Of a DNA stretch of 64,000 nucleotides, positions 8,438 through 16,890 are shown one piece after another; the first letter of the stretch is position 1; each line of letters opens with the position of its first letter. The stretch lies in the NCBI GenBank assembly GCA_003169845.1, contig PNAG01000011.1:360075-424074 (forward strand), given 5' to 3'. A model generated the notes under the pieces. It was given only the letters and a program-made list of their open reading frames with translations, ran no database searches and was not told the DNA's origin. Source of the DNA: Candidatus Dormiibacterota bacterium. Its GTDB lineage: Bacteria > Chloroflexota > Dormibacteria > Dormibacterales > Dormibacteraceae. The position numbers and the translations under genes were made by a program.

Positions 8438-9178
8438 ATGGCGGTCTCGGCGATACGGACGTCGAAACTCTCGAAGGATTACGGCGCCGGGTGCGGGCTC
8501 TTCGAGCTTGATCTTGACGTGTCGCCCCAGGAAGTTTTCGGCTACCTCGGACCGAACGGCGCGGGCAAGACGACGACGATCCGCCTGCTCATGGACATGA
8601 TCCGGCCCACCGCGGGCACCGCCTACGTCTTCGGCCTTGACTGCCGGCGCGACTCGGTGGCGGTCAAGCGCCGGGTCGGATATCTGCCCGGCGAGCTGCC
8701 GCAGTTCGGCAGCCTGCGCGGCCGCGAGGTGGTCGCGTACCTGGGCGGCATGCGCGGCGGCGTCGATTCGAAGGCGGTGCGTGCGCTGGCCGACCGATTC
8801 GACCTCGACCTCAGCCGCCGCTTCCGCGAGTACTCGAGCGGCAACAAGAAGAAGCTCGGGATCCTGCTCGCCTTCATGCACAGGCCGGACCTGCTGATCC
8901 TCGACGAGCCGACGGGCGGCCTCGACCCACTGAACCAGCAGGAGTTCTACCACCTGCTGCACGAAACGCGCGATGGCGGCGCCACCGTCTTCCTTTCTTC
9001 TCACATCCTGTCGGAGGTCGAGCACGTCTGCGACCGGGTCGGGATTCTGCGCGCCGGCAGGCTCGTCCGCGTGGCGAAGCTGGACGAGCTCCGCGCCGCG
9101 GGCGAATCCAGCCTGGAGGAGATCTTCCTCAGCTACTACAGCGAGACAGATCCAACCCGCAAAGCCCTCCCGGAATGA
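8438..9178 (+). CDS. ABC transporter ATP-binding protein (ABC-2 exporter)
   Basis: 246 aa nucleotide-binding subunit of a drug/antibiotic-type exporter. It has Walker A GPNGAGKTT near residue 40, a degenerate signature EYSSGNKKKLG, Walker B LLILDEPTGGLDP and switch His in LSSHILSEVEHVCDR. The atypical signature (SSGNKKK instead of LSGGQ) is common in the polyketide/tetronasin exporter branch. The ATG at 8438 is used; an in-frame ATG at 8390 would overlap the divergent MBL gene. The stop overlaps the permease start by 4 nt (ATGA), so the two are co-translated. Confidence 0.92.
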   Translation: MAVSAIRTSKLSKDYGAGCGLFELDLDVSPQEVFGYLGPNGAGKTTTIRLLMDMIRPTAGTAYVFGLDCRRDSVAVKRRVGYLPGELPQFGSLRGREVVAYLGGMRGGVDSKAVRALADRFDLDLSRRFREYSSGNKKKLGILLAFMHRPDLLILDEPTGGLDPLNQQEFYHLLHETRDGGATVFLSSHILSEVEHVCDRVGILRAGRLVRVAKLDELRAAGESSLEEIFLSYYSETDPTRKALPE

Positions 9179-10797
9179 CCGCGATCGTCCTTGGGCTGCG
9201 CCTCGGCCGTTGGGGCGTCATCGGGTTTTCCGTCATCGCATTTGCATCGAGCTTCATCCAGGCGGTTGCGTTCTACCAGCTCGCCGGCCATACGCCGGCG
9301 CAGCGGGCCGTGTTCGCGCAGACGATGTCGCAGCTGGCTTCGCAGCTCACGATCATCCTGCCTCCACCGACCCGCCTCGACACGGTCGGCGGATACGTGC
9401 AGTGGCGGTCCTTTGGAGGGCTGGCGATTTTGTTCGCCGTCTGGGCTCTCGTATCGGCGAGCGGCGCCGCACGCGGTGACGAGGAGCGCGGTCTCGTCGC
9501 GGCGGTGCTGGCTGCGGGTGTCACGCGTTTCGGGTGGCTGGCTTCACGCATCATCGGCTTCGCGGCCGCTTGCTTCATCGCCGCTCTGGGGGGTGGACTC
9601 GGCCTGGTGGCCGGCGCCGCCACAGGAGGCGAGTCGGTTGACTTCCGTCCTGTCGTCGAAGCCGGCGTGGCGCTGGCGGCGCTTGGGCTCAGCTGCTACT
9701 CGTTGACGGTCCTGATCGCGCAGCTCACCACCGCCCGGATCGCGACCGCCGCTGCGGGCATAGTCCTGATTGCCCTGTTCCTGGCGAACACGTTGAGCCG
9801 GACCTTCACGTGGCTGGCCTCGTGGAGGTGGCTCTCGCCATTTCACTACTACGAGCTCAACCAGCCGCTCGCGCCTGGCGGTGCTTTTGACCTTCGGGCG
9901 ACCATCACGATGTTCGCGATCGCGGTGGCGGCGGCTGCAGCAGCCGTGGTCGCCTTCGAGTCTCGCGACCTTGGTTCAGCGCCCTTCCGCCTGCCGTCGC
10001 AACCTCACCGGGTCAGCTACGAGCCGTCGAGCTCGCCTCTGTGGCGAATCGCCGTCGTTCGCGGCCTGAACGAGCGGAAGGTTGGGCTTGTCATGTGGAC
10101 GCTCGGCCTCGCCGCGGTCGGCGCCCTGTTCGTATCTCTGACCAAGGCCGTGATCCAACCGCTGCTGTCGATTCCCACCCTCACCCACTTCTTCGGCGGC
10201 TTCGTCGGCGGCCAGCTGTACACGTCCTTTCTCGGTTACTTCTGGCTCAGCTTTGCGCAGCTACTCTTTGCCGGCTTCGCGATCGCACAGGTGGCTCGCT
10301 GGTCCGCTGAGGACACGGACGGACGACTCGAGATGATCCTCAGCACCCCGCTCTCGCGTGCCGCCGTCGTGGTTGAGCGAGCCCTCGTGCTCACGCTCGG
10401 AGCCGCCCTGGTCGCCGCCGTCAGCGGCGTCGCGGTGGCCGCAGCCGCGCATTACCAGGCCATGAACGTGAGCGCTGAACCCCTGGCCGAGGCGACCGGG
10501 CTCCTGGTTCCGTTCGCTCTGGTTTTCGCCGCCGCCGGCTCGGTACTGGCAGCATGGAATCCCCGGGCCGCGGTCGGCCTGCTCGGAGCGTTGGCGTTCG
10601 CCAGCTACCTGGACGACGAGCTCGGGCCTCTTTTCAAGTGGCCGGTGTGGGTCCAGGACCTCTCCGCCTTCAAGCTCTTCGGCATGCCGCTGTCGAGCGG
10701 AATCGACCGCGGCGGGCTCGCGATCATGGTGGCGATCATCCTCGTCGGGTTCGGAGCGTCGATACTTGTCATGGAGCGCCGAGACGTCGGCGCGTAA
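9175..10797 (+). CDS. ABC-2 type exporter permease, two fused halves
   Basis: 540 aa integral membrane protein with about 12 hydrophobic segments in two homologous halves; the halves meet near residue 290 (LWRIAVVRGLNERKVGLVMW). Such long permeases pair with the ATPase just upstream in polyketide-antibiotic exporter systems. Each half carries a cytoplasmic RGDEERG or SAEDTDGRLE motif typical of this family (the latter near residue 380). Translationally coupled to the ATPase gene. The exported compound is unknown. Confidence 0.88.
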   Translation: MTAIVLGLRLGRWGVIGFSVIAFASSFIQAVAFYQLAGHTPAQRAVFAQTMSQLASQLTIILPPPTRLDTVGGYVQWRSFGGLAILFAVWALVSASGAARGDEERGLVAAVLAAGVTRFGWLASRIIGFAAACFIAALGGGLGLVAGAATGGESVDFRPVVEAGVALAALGLSCYSLTVLIAQLTTARIATAAAGIVLIALFLANTLSRTFTWLASWRWLSPFHYYELNQPLAPGGAFDLRATITMFAIAVAAAAAAVVAFESRDLGSAPFRLPSQPHRVSYEPSSSPLWRIAVVRGLNERKVGLVMWTLGLAAVGALFVSLTKAVIQPLLSIPTLTHFFGGFVGGQLYTSFLGYFWLSFAQLLFAGFAIAQVARWSAEDTDGRLEMILSTPLSRAAVVVERALVLTLGAALVAAVSGVAVAAAAHYQAMNVSAEPLAEATGLLVPFALVFAAAGSVLAAWNPRAAVGLLGALAFASYLDDELGPLFKWPVWVQDLSAFKLFGMPLSSGIDRGGLAIMVAIILVGFGASILVMERRDVGA

Positions 10798-10862
10798 TTG
10801 CGCCGTCCCGCCTTGATTTCAATAGAAGCCCACGAAAGGTAGCCAACCCAGGGAAAGGGAGG

Positions 10863-10868
10863 TAAACT
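10863..10868 (+). promoter_or_regulatory. -10 box of leaderless ku
   Basis: TAAACT, 8 nt before the ku ATG. The adjacent GGGAGG could serve as a ribosome-binding site only if the start were elsewhere, so a leaderless message is favoured. Confidence 0.45.
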
Positions 10869-10876
10869 GCGTCGCC

Positions 10877-11716
10877 ATGCCGAGATCGATGTGGAAAGGC
10901 GTCGTCTCGTTCGGGATGGTCTCGATTCCGATCCGCCTCTACAACGCGACGGAGTCCACCTCCAAGGTCTCGTTCCGGCAGCTCTGCCCTGATCACAAGT
11001 CCCCGATCTCGTACAAGCGCTGGTGCTCCGAGGGAGACCACGAGGTCAACTACGGCGAGATCCTGAAGGGCTACGAGGTCGGCAAGGACCGCTACGTGAT
11101 CATCGACGAGAAGGACCTGGACAACCTCCCGCTCGCGACCGCCCACTCGATCGACATCGAGGAGTTCGTCCCCATCGACGACGTGGAGCCCGGCCTGTAC
11201 TTCAAGAACGCGTACTTCATGGAGCCGGAGGAGCTTGGCAAGAAGCCGTACCAGCTTTTGCGCAAGGCGCTCGAGGCGACCGGCCGCATGGCGATCGCCA
11301 AGATCGCGCTGCGCGACCGCGAGCACCTGGCGGCCCTCCACCCGAACGGCCACGGGATCCTGATGAACACGCTGAACTGGCCCGACGAGATCCGCTCGAC
11401 CGAAGGCCTCAAGGGTCTCGAGGGCGAGGTGAAGATCAACCCGAAGGAGCTCGAGATGGCGAAGGCCTTGATCGAGAGCCTGGCCGAGTCATTCGACCCG
11501 AGCCGCTTCAAGGACGAGTACAAGGAAGCGGTGATGAAGGTCGTGCAGGCGAAGATCGACGGCGAGGTCATCGAGGCCCCCGCGGCGCCGCAGACCGCGA
11601 AGGTCATGGACCTGATGGAAGCGCTTCGTGCCTCTGTCGAGGCCGCGAAGAAAGCGCGCGCCACGCAGAAGCGCGCGCCGGCCAAGCCGGAAAAGGCGCG
11701 CCGGAAAGCTTCGTAG
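10877..11716 (+). CDS. ku: non-homologous end-joining protein Ku
   Basis: 279 aa bacterial Ku, the homodimeric ring that binds double-strand DNA ends and recruits LigD. It begins with the family hallmark MWKGVVSFGMVSIPIRLYNA and continues with FRQLCPDHKSPISYKRWC and GYEVGKDRYVIIDEKDLD. The Ku core covers about 1-235. The C-terminal tail (KKARATQKRAPAKPEKARRK) is Lys/Arg-rich like the extended tails of actinobacterial Ku. Followed 23 nt later by a ligase-only LigD gene, forming a compact end-joining module. Confidence 0.96.
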   Translation: MPRSMWKGVVSFGMVSIPIRLYNATESTSKVSFRQLCPDHKSPISYKRWCSEGDHEVNYGEILKGYEVGKDRYVIIDEKDLDNLPLATAHSIDIEEFVPIDDVEPGLYFKNAYFMEPEELGKKPYQLLRKALEATGRMAIAKIALRDREHLAALHPNGHGILMNTLNWPDEIRSTEGLKGLEGEVKINPKELEMAKALIESLAESFDPSRFKDEYKEAVMKVVQAKIDGEVIEAPAAPQTAKVMDLMEALRASVEAAKKARATQKRAPAKPEKARRKAS

Positions 11717-11725
11717 CCCAGTCGC

Positions 11726-11731
11726 TACTCT
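11726..11731 (+). promoter_or_regulatory. -10 box of leaderless ligase gene
   Basis: TACTCT, 8 nt before the GTG at 11740. Its spacing is identical to that of the ku box, so the ligase may be transcribed separately from ku. Confidence 0.4.
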
Positions 11732-11739
11732 GATTCCGA

Positions 11740-12771
11740 GTGCAGGAATCGGATCAGCTTCAGATCGACCTCGAGAATTTTCCCGGTGAGATGCGGCCAA
11801 TGCAGGCCGCCTCGGCCGAGGCGCCGTTCAGCTCGCCCGACTACCTGTTCGAGGTGAAGTGGGATGGGCTGCGCTGCATTGTCTTTCGCGACGTCGACGG
11901 GCGCGTTCGCCTCCAGGACCGCGGGCTCAACGACATCACCGCGGACCTGCCCGAGGTGGTGGCCGCGGCCAAGCGCATCCCGCCCGGGAGCGTCATCGAC
12001 GGCGAGCTCGTGGCGACCGACAACGAAGGTCGACCCGACTATCCGCGCCTGCGCGAGCGGTTGGCGGGCGGCGCCGCGTTGAAGGACAAGATCCCCACCG
12101 CATACCTCGCCTTCGACGCGCTTTACCTCGAGGAGAAGCCTCTTGTCAGGCAGCCGGTAATCCGGCGGCGCGCGCGGTTGAGCAAGGCGGTGGAGGCGGG
12201 CGGCCACATTTTCGTGCCGGATCACATCGACGAGGACGGGGTCGAGCTGTTCGAAGCCTGCCTGGAGCGCGGGCTGGAAGGCGTGGTCGCCAAGCACAAG
12301 CTGAGCCCTTACGTACCCGGCCAGCGAAGCCCGTTCTGGCTCAAGGTCAAGGCGGTCAAGTCCGATGATTTCGTGGTCATCGGCTGGATGGGAGAAAAGC
12401 CGTTCGACGCGCTGGTCGTCGGTTATCACGAGGACGAGCGGCTGCTGCCGTGCGGTACGGTCGGTGGCGGCTATGACGACGCCGCCACTCACGCGATCAC
12501 CGAAGCGCTTGCGGAGCTCGCGACAGAGGAGTCGCCTCTCGACCCTCCGCCGATCATGGTCAAGCCGGTCCACTGGGTGCGACCGGTGCTCGTCGTGAGC
12601 GTGCGCTACTCGGAATGGTCGCCCGACGGCACGCTTCGCTTCCCGATCTTCAACGGACTCCGCCCGGAGGTGCACCCCGCGGAGGCGATCCGGCACCGGC
12701 CGCGAGTGGTCATTTCCGGGCACGTGAAGCCGGGTTCCCTCGCCTATGACCTGACCAGGTTCCCGTTCTGA
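11740..12771 (+). CDS. ligD: ATP-dependent DNA ligase, LigD ligase-domain type
   Basis: 343 aa. Contains the adenylation domain with motif I EVKWDGLR (AMP-accepting Lys40), IDGELVA, LAFDALYL, EGVVAKHKLSPY and motif V WLKVKAVK, then an OB-fold with VGGGYDD and VRYSEWSPDGTLRFP. It corresponds to the ligase domain of LigD only: there is no primase/polymerase or 3'-phosphoesterase domain. With Ku immediately upstream, its role is sealing ends in non-homologous end joining. The polymerase and nuclease functions must be elsewhere in the genome or absent. The stop shares one base with the start of the next gene. Confidence 0.93.
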   Translation: MQESDQLQIDLENFPGEMRPMQAASAEAPFSSPDYLFEVKWDGLRCIVFRDVDGRVRLQDRGLNDITADLPEVVAAAKRIPPGSVIDGELVATDNEGRPDYPRLRERLAGGAALKDKIPTAYLAFDALYLEEKPLVRQPVIRRRARLSKAVEAGGHIFVPDHIDEDGVELFEACLERGLEGVVAKHKLSPYVPGQRSPFWLKVKAVKSDDFVVIGWMGEKPFDALVVGYHEDERLLPCGTVGGGYDDAATHAITEALAELATEESPLDPPPIMVKPVHWVRPVLVVSVRYSEWSPDGTLRFPIFNGLRPEVHPAEAIRHRPRVVISGHVKPGSLAYDLTRFPF

Positions 12772-12902
12772 TGGAGCAGGTGACTGAGCCCGTCCAGCCC
12801 GTGTTGGAGCAGGCGACTGAGCCCGTCCAGCCCGTAATGGAGCCGGCGACTGAGCAGGTCCAGCCCGTAATGGAGCCGGCGACTGAGCAGGTCCAGCCCG
12901 TG
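12771..12902 (+). repeat. four 33-bp in-frame tandem repeats, each with a start codon
   Basis: Four consecutive 33-bp units run from 12771 to 12902 and encode variants of MEPATEQVQPV. Units 3 and 4 differ at a single base. Each unit begins with ATG, TTG, ATG and ATG respectively, and a fifth in-frame ATG at 12903 begins the conserved enzyme domain. The repeats appear to have extended the N-terminus of the epimerase gene. Confidence 0.9.
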
Positions 12903-13817
12903 ATGGAGCCGGGTTTCGACGTCGTGACCGGCGCTTTCAGCTTCACGGGTCGCGCCATCGCCCTCCGCCTGCTCTCGGAGGGACGGCGCGTTCGCACCCT
13001 GACCAACCATCCCAATCGACCGGGAAGCGAAGAGGTCAAGGTCGACGTGGCGCCGCTCCAATTCGCGGATCGTGCCGCGCTCGTCGAAAGCCTGCGCGGC
13101 GCAGACGTCCTCTACAACACGTACTGGGTGCGCTTCCGTCACGGCAAGCTGAGCTTCGGCGACGCCATCGCCAACACCAGGATGCTCGCCGGTGCAGCCG
13201 CGGAGGCCGGCGTGCGCAAGATCGTGCACATCTCCGTCAGCAACCCTTCCGCCGATTCCCACCTCGACTACTACGCGGGCAAGGCGCGGACCGAGGAGAT
13301 CATCCGGTCCTCAGGGCTGCGGTGGGCGATCGTCAGGCCGACCCTCGTGTTCGGATCGGGCGACATCTTGCTCAACAACATCGCCTGGCTCCTGAGACGC
13401 ATGCCCATCTTCGCCATCCCCGGACTCGGCGCGTATCGCGTGCAGCCCGTGGCCATCGAGGACGTGGCCGAGATTGCGACCTGGGCCTCGCAGCAGACCG
13501 ACGACATGACCGTCGACGCGGCGGGGCCTGACATCGTCACCTACTCAGAGCTGGCCGAGGGAATCGCCATCGCCGTGGGCCGGCGCCCGCGATTCGTCTA
13601 CATGCCGCCGCGGCTGACGCTCCTGGCGGGCGACATCGTCTCGGCGTTCGTGCACGACATCATCCTCACCCGCCAGGAGCTGCAAGGACTGATGGAGGAG
13701 CTCCTCGTCTCGCACGAGAAGCCGCGCGGAGCACGACGGCTCGACAACTGGCTGCTAACGAATGCGGACAGCCTCGGCCGCACCTACGCGTCGGAGCTCG
13801 ACCGGCACTGGAGATGA
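12771..13817 (+). CDS. NAD(P)-binding epimerase/NmrA-like protein with repeat N-terminus
   Basis: Up to 348 aa. Residues 1-44 are four 11-residue repeats rich in Glu, Gln, Pro and Val. The Rossmann domain then starts with FDVVTGAFSFTGRAIA, a GxxxxxG nucleotide-binding motif of atypical SDR/NmrA proteins. Later segments include VHISVSNPSADSHLDYY with a possible catalytic Tyr, KARTEEIIRSSGLRWAIVRP and VQPVAIEDVAEIA. The function is probably a nucleotide-sugar or quinone-linked oxidoreductase, not resolvable. The ancestral start is probably ATG 12903; the first ATG at 12771 overlaps the ligase stop. Coupling to the ligase gene is positional only; no repair role is implied. Confidence 0.82.
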   Translation: MEQVTEPVQPVLEQATEPVQPVMEPATEQVQPVMEPATEQVQPVMEPGFDVVTGAFSFTGRAIALRLLSEGRRVRTLTNHPNRPGSEEVKVDVAPLQFADRAALVESLRGADVLYNTYWVRFRHGKLSFGDAIANTRMLAGAAAEAGVRKIVHISVSNPSADSHLDYYAGKARTEEIIRSSGLRWAIVRPTLVFGSGDILLNNIAWLLRRMPIFAIPGLGAYRVQPVAIEDVAEIATWASQQTDDMTVDAAGPDIVTYSELAEGIAIAVGRRPRFVYMPPRLTLLAGDIVSAFVHDIILTRQELQGLMEELLVSHEKPRGARRLDNWLLTNADSLGRTYASELDRHWR

Positions 13818-13829
13818 GCTAGGCACTGG

Positions 13830-13835
13830 TACCCT
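13830..13835 (+). promoter_or_regulatory. -10 box of leaderless ABC gene
   Basis: TACCCT, 7 nt before the ATG at 13843. Confidence 0.4.
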
Positions 13836-13842
13836 GCCGCTG

Positions 13843-14643
13843 ATGGTGTCCCCCGCGCCGGCCGGTCCAATCGCGGTCGAGGCCCAGCACCTCGTCAAGC
13901 GCTACGGCGTGGTGAGGGCGGTCGACGGAGTGAGCTTCCAGGTCCGTCGCGGCGAGATCGTCGGCTTTCTCGGCGCCAACGGGGCCGGAAAGACAACCAC
14001 GCTGCGCATGCTCTGCGGCCTGCTCACGCCGACGTCGGGAAAGGCTCTCATCGACGGGTTCGACATCTTCGCGCAGCCACTTCAGGCCAAGGCACGCCTC
14101 GGCTACCTGGACGAAGAGCCGTTCGTGCACCCTCACCTGACGGGCCGCGAGTTCCTCAACTACATCGCGGATCTCTACCGGATGCCGCGCGGCCCCGAGC
14201 GCCAGCAGCGCATGGAGCGCCTGCTGGGACTGTTCGAGCTCGCGGATCGCAACGGCGAGCTGATCGGCGCTTACAGCCACGGCATGAAGCAGAAGATCGG
14301 GCTCGCGTCGCTTCTGATTCGCGAGCCATCCGTGCTGCTGCTGGACGAACCGACCAACGGCCTCGACCCTCGATCCGCCCGACTCGTCAAGGACCTCCTC
14401 GAAGAGCTGGCCGCGCTCGGCACCACGGTGCTGCTGTCGACACACATCCTGGAGGTCGCGCAGGCGCTCTGCAAGCGCGTGGCGATCATCGACCGTGGGC
14501 ACATCGTCGCGACCGGCACGATCGAAGAGCTTCGCGCCCAGGCAGGCTCTGAGCAGGCAAGCCTCGAAGACCTGTTCCTGAAGCTGACCGCCGGGCCTGA
14601 ATCCAGGGAGCTGATCGAGCGCCTGCTCGCACCGAAGCCGTGA
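13843..14643 (+). CDS. ABC transporter ATP-binding protein
   Basis: 266 aa. Walker A GANGAGKTT, signature YSHGMKQKIG, Walker B VLLLDEPTNGLDPRS and switch-His LSTHILEVAQALCKR are all present, followed by the C-terminal extension common in ABC-2 ATPases. The frame is open from 13762 but that part overlaps the epimerase. The ATG at 13843 is supported by a -10 box 7 nt upstream and by the natural start before the first strand (IAVEAQHLVKRYGVV). It overlaps the permease by 4 nt. Substrate unknown. Confidence 0.92.
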   Translation: MVSPAPAGPIAVEAQHLVKRYGVVRAVDGVSFQVRRGEIVGFLGANGAGKTTTLRMLCGLLTPTSGKALIDGFDIFAQPLQAKARLGYLDEEPFVHPHLTGREFLNYIADLYRMPRGPERQQRMERLLGLFELADRNGELIGAYSHGMKQKIGLASLLIREPSVLLLDEPTNGLDPRSARLVKDLLEELAALGTTVLLSTHILEVAQALCKRVAIIDRGHIVATGTIEELRAQAGSEQASLEDLFLKLTAGPESRELIERLLAPKP

Positions 14644-16304
14644 GCGAGTCCTCAGTACCGATCATCCTCAGAGCGGAGCTCCTGGCGCTTCGCCATCGCA
14701 CCCTTAAACGCGGCACTCCACGCCTGGTGCTGCTCGCCGTCTTCCTGCTGGCGGCGGCCGTGTTCATCGGCGGCGGGGCCTTCACCGTGGGCGCTACGGC
14801 GGGCCACTTCCTGCCGATCGCCCGCGACTCGATACTGGCGGGGGGATTCACCGCGCTCTCCGTCCTGATGCTGGTGGTCGGCTTTCCCACCGTGATCGCA
14901 ACCTTCTTTGTTGGGCGCGAGCTGCTTCAGCTGGTCCTGGCGCCGATCCGGCCGCTCGACATCTTCCTGGCGAGGCTATTGCTCGCCATGAGCGCGAACC
15001 TCCTGATCAGCTCCATCCTCCTGATGGCGACTCTCGGCGTAGGCGTCGGTTCAGGCGCTCCACTCGTGTTCTTTCCCCTTACCGTGTTTCTGATCTTCGT
15101 CCAGGTGCTGGTGGTGACCTCCCTCCAGGCGATCCTGATGTCGATCGTGCTCCAGTGGGTTCCCGCCCGGATTGCCCGCGACGTGGCCGCGGCCGTCGCA
15201 GGCCTGGCGGGCGCCGGCTTCTACCTCGCCTGGAACATCAGCCTGAGGCAGTCGTTCTCCCCGCGCAGCCACCCGGACCTGGCCAATCTGAACTCGCTGA
15301 TCCAGCGCGTCGACTGGCTGCCTTCGGCGTGGCCCGGCCACGCGTTGAGCGCATTGATCGCGGGCAACGCCGCCGAAGCCGCGATCTGGGTGGCATTCTG
15401 TCTCGGTCTGGCGGCCCTGGTGCTCGCGGCGGCGGAGATCCTGTATCGACGCACGCTCATGACAGGTCTCGGCGTGTTCGGCGGCCCGCAGCCGGTCTGG
15501 CGGCGCAGCCCTGGAAAGCAGGCTCTGGCGGTCGCGAAGGCCGGCGCCGGATCGCCGCTTCGCGCGATCGCTTTGAAGGATTGGCTCAGCTACCGCCGCG
15601 ACATCCGCCGGCTCGCCAGGGTGCTGCCCGCCTTCCTCTTCCCCATCGGCTACGCCTTTGCGTTCCTGCGGCCGTCCCGAAGCTCGCTCAGTTTCTGGAC
15701 CGCGGTTTTCCTGGTCGGTTTCATCTCGATGTTCATGTCCACCGCCCTCGCGACCCCCTCGATTCCAAGCGAACGGCGCGGCTTTCAGCTGCTCCGCATG
15801 GCGCCTATGACCATGTGGCAGGTGATTCGCGCCAAGGTGGCGCTGACGCTCCCGCCGGTGCTGGTGCTCACCCTTATCTTCGGCATCGTGGTCGCCGCCG
15901 TCAGCGGCAGCAGCCTCGCGGAGTCTGTCGAGCTGGCCGTCCTCGTGGTCTGGCTCGGCGTCGGGTTTGTCTCGATCGGAGTGTCGTCGGGCGGCATCGA
16001 CCCTCGCTTCGATGCCTCGGACGACCGCCGGGCGGTAGGGATTGTCGGAACGCTCACGGGCCTGGGTGGCGCGCTTGGGTTCGGCCTGCTGAGCGTGGGG
16101 TCATTTGCTCTGTTCGTTTTCGGCTACGGGGTCGGCGCGGGCACCACACACCTGGGACCGATCCCAGCCACCCCGACCATCGGGGCCCTCATGTGGTCGG
16201 TCGGGCTGATCCTGGCGGTCGGGGCGGCAGCGATCGTGGTCGGCCTGGTGTGGTTCGCGAACTCCCGCCTACGAGCCTGGGAGGGGGCAATCGCGTCGGT
16301 CTGA
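14640..16304 (+). CDS. ABC transporter permease, large membrane subunit
   Basis: 554 aa membrane protein with about 12-14 hydrophobic segments, starting at a GTG that overlaps the ATPase stop (GTGA). It resembles ABC-2 type permeases with two six-helix halves separated by a cytoplasmic stretch near residues 280-330 (KQALAVAKAGAG, LKDWLSYRRDIRRLARVLP). With the upstream ATPase it should form an efflux pump or membrane-remodelling transporter. No closer assignment is possible. It converges on the GNAT gene; the 61-bp gap shows no clear terminator. Confidence 0.85.
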   Translation: MSESSVPIILRAELLALRHRTLKRGTPRLVLLAVFLLAAAVFIGGGAFTVGATAGHFLPIARDSILAGGFTALSVLMLVVGFPTVIATFFVGRELLQLVLAPIRPLDIFLARLLLAMSANLLISSILLMATLGVGVGSGAPLVFFPLTVFLIFVQVLVVTSLQAILMSIVLQWVPARIARDVAAAVAGLAGAGFYLAWNISLRQSFSPRSHPDLANLNSLIQRVDWLPSAWPGHALSALIAGNAAEAAIWVAFCLGLAALVLAAAEILYRRTLMTGLGVFGGPQPVWRRSPGKQALAVAKAGAGSPLRAIALKDWLSYRRDIRRLARVLPAFLFPIGYAFAFLRPSRSSLSFWTAVFLVGFISMFMSTALATPSIPSERRGFQLLRMAPMTMWQVIRAKVALTLPPVLVLTLIFGIVVAAVSGSSLAESVELAVLVVWLGVGFVSIGVSSGGIDPRFDASDDRRAVGIVGTLTGLGGALGFGLLSVGSFALFVFGYGVGAGTTHLGPIPATPTIGALMWSVGLILAVGAAAIVVGLVWFANSRLRAWEGAIASV

Positions 16305-16365
16305 AGATGGCGCCGAGATGCAATCTCAGCTGCCAAGAGTCGTGCCCAGGGAACTTCGCTTTTGG

Positions 16366-16824
16366 CTAAGGCTCAATCTGTAGAAGGATCAGGTGATGAG
16401 GACGCCCCGTTTCAAGTGGAATGAATGCGCTGTTCTCAACAGCTGCAAAGCCAAATCGCTCATAGAAAGGCACTGCGTTGTCGCGGGCGGACGCCCATAG
16501 CAGCCTTACGCCAGAAGACCGTAGTCGTCGCAGCGCTTCCGTAAGCACTGCTGAGCCAAGGCCTTGGTGTTGGACCGAGGGCTCAACCGCCATGAACTGC
16601 AGCAAAACTGCGCCAGGGACATCAGGCCGGACTGGGCACGTCTCCCGATAGAAGCTCGAAATTGCAACGACGCGACCCGCGGGATCTACAGCGCCCAGAT
16701 GCCATGAGTCGCCGGCATCGTCGAGCTCGTAATGCATGGTGGGCAGGTCGGTGCGCCCATCGGCGGAGACGGCTCGCCGGAGCGCATGAGTCTCTTCCGC
16801 CGCGAGTTCTCGGATCTCGAACAT
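16366..16824 (-). CDS. GNAT-family N-acetyltransferase
   Basis: 152 aa. A compact GNAT fold with the acetyl-CoA binding motif VQHQGLGSAVLTEALRRLR, preceded by the strand AVLLQFMAVEPS and followed by LLWASARDNAVPFYERFGF, the classical C-terminal motif of GCN5-type acetyltransferases. The acceptor substrate is unknown. The ATG at 16824 has a weak purine-rich site. It is a single gene between yraN and the ABC permease. Confidence 0.88.
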   Translation of the reverse strand: MFEIRELAAEETHALRRAVSADGRTDLPTMHYELDDAGDSWHLGAVDPAGRVVAISSFYRETCPVRPDVPGAVLLQFMAVEPSVQHQGLGSAVLTEALRRLRSSGVRLLWASARDNAVPFYERFGFAAVENSAFIPLETGRPHHLILLQIEP

Positions 16825-16890
16825 CAGCCCTGCCTTCGAATGGTCCCAAGACTAGTCGAACTGCTACAGGCGTCCCGGCGGCTTTGGAGA

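Noticed and set aside
8417..9025. Upstream extension of the metallo-beta-lactamase frame
   Set aside because: The added residues are antisense to the ABC ATPase and show no similarity to the MBL family, which starts naturally at 8416.
12771..12902. CRISPR-like array
   Set aside because: The units are directly adjacent 33-bp coding repeats without spacers, so this is a tandem repeat in a gene. No CRISPR array or cas gene was seen in the window.
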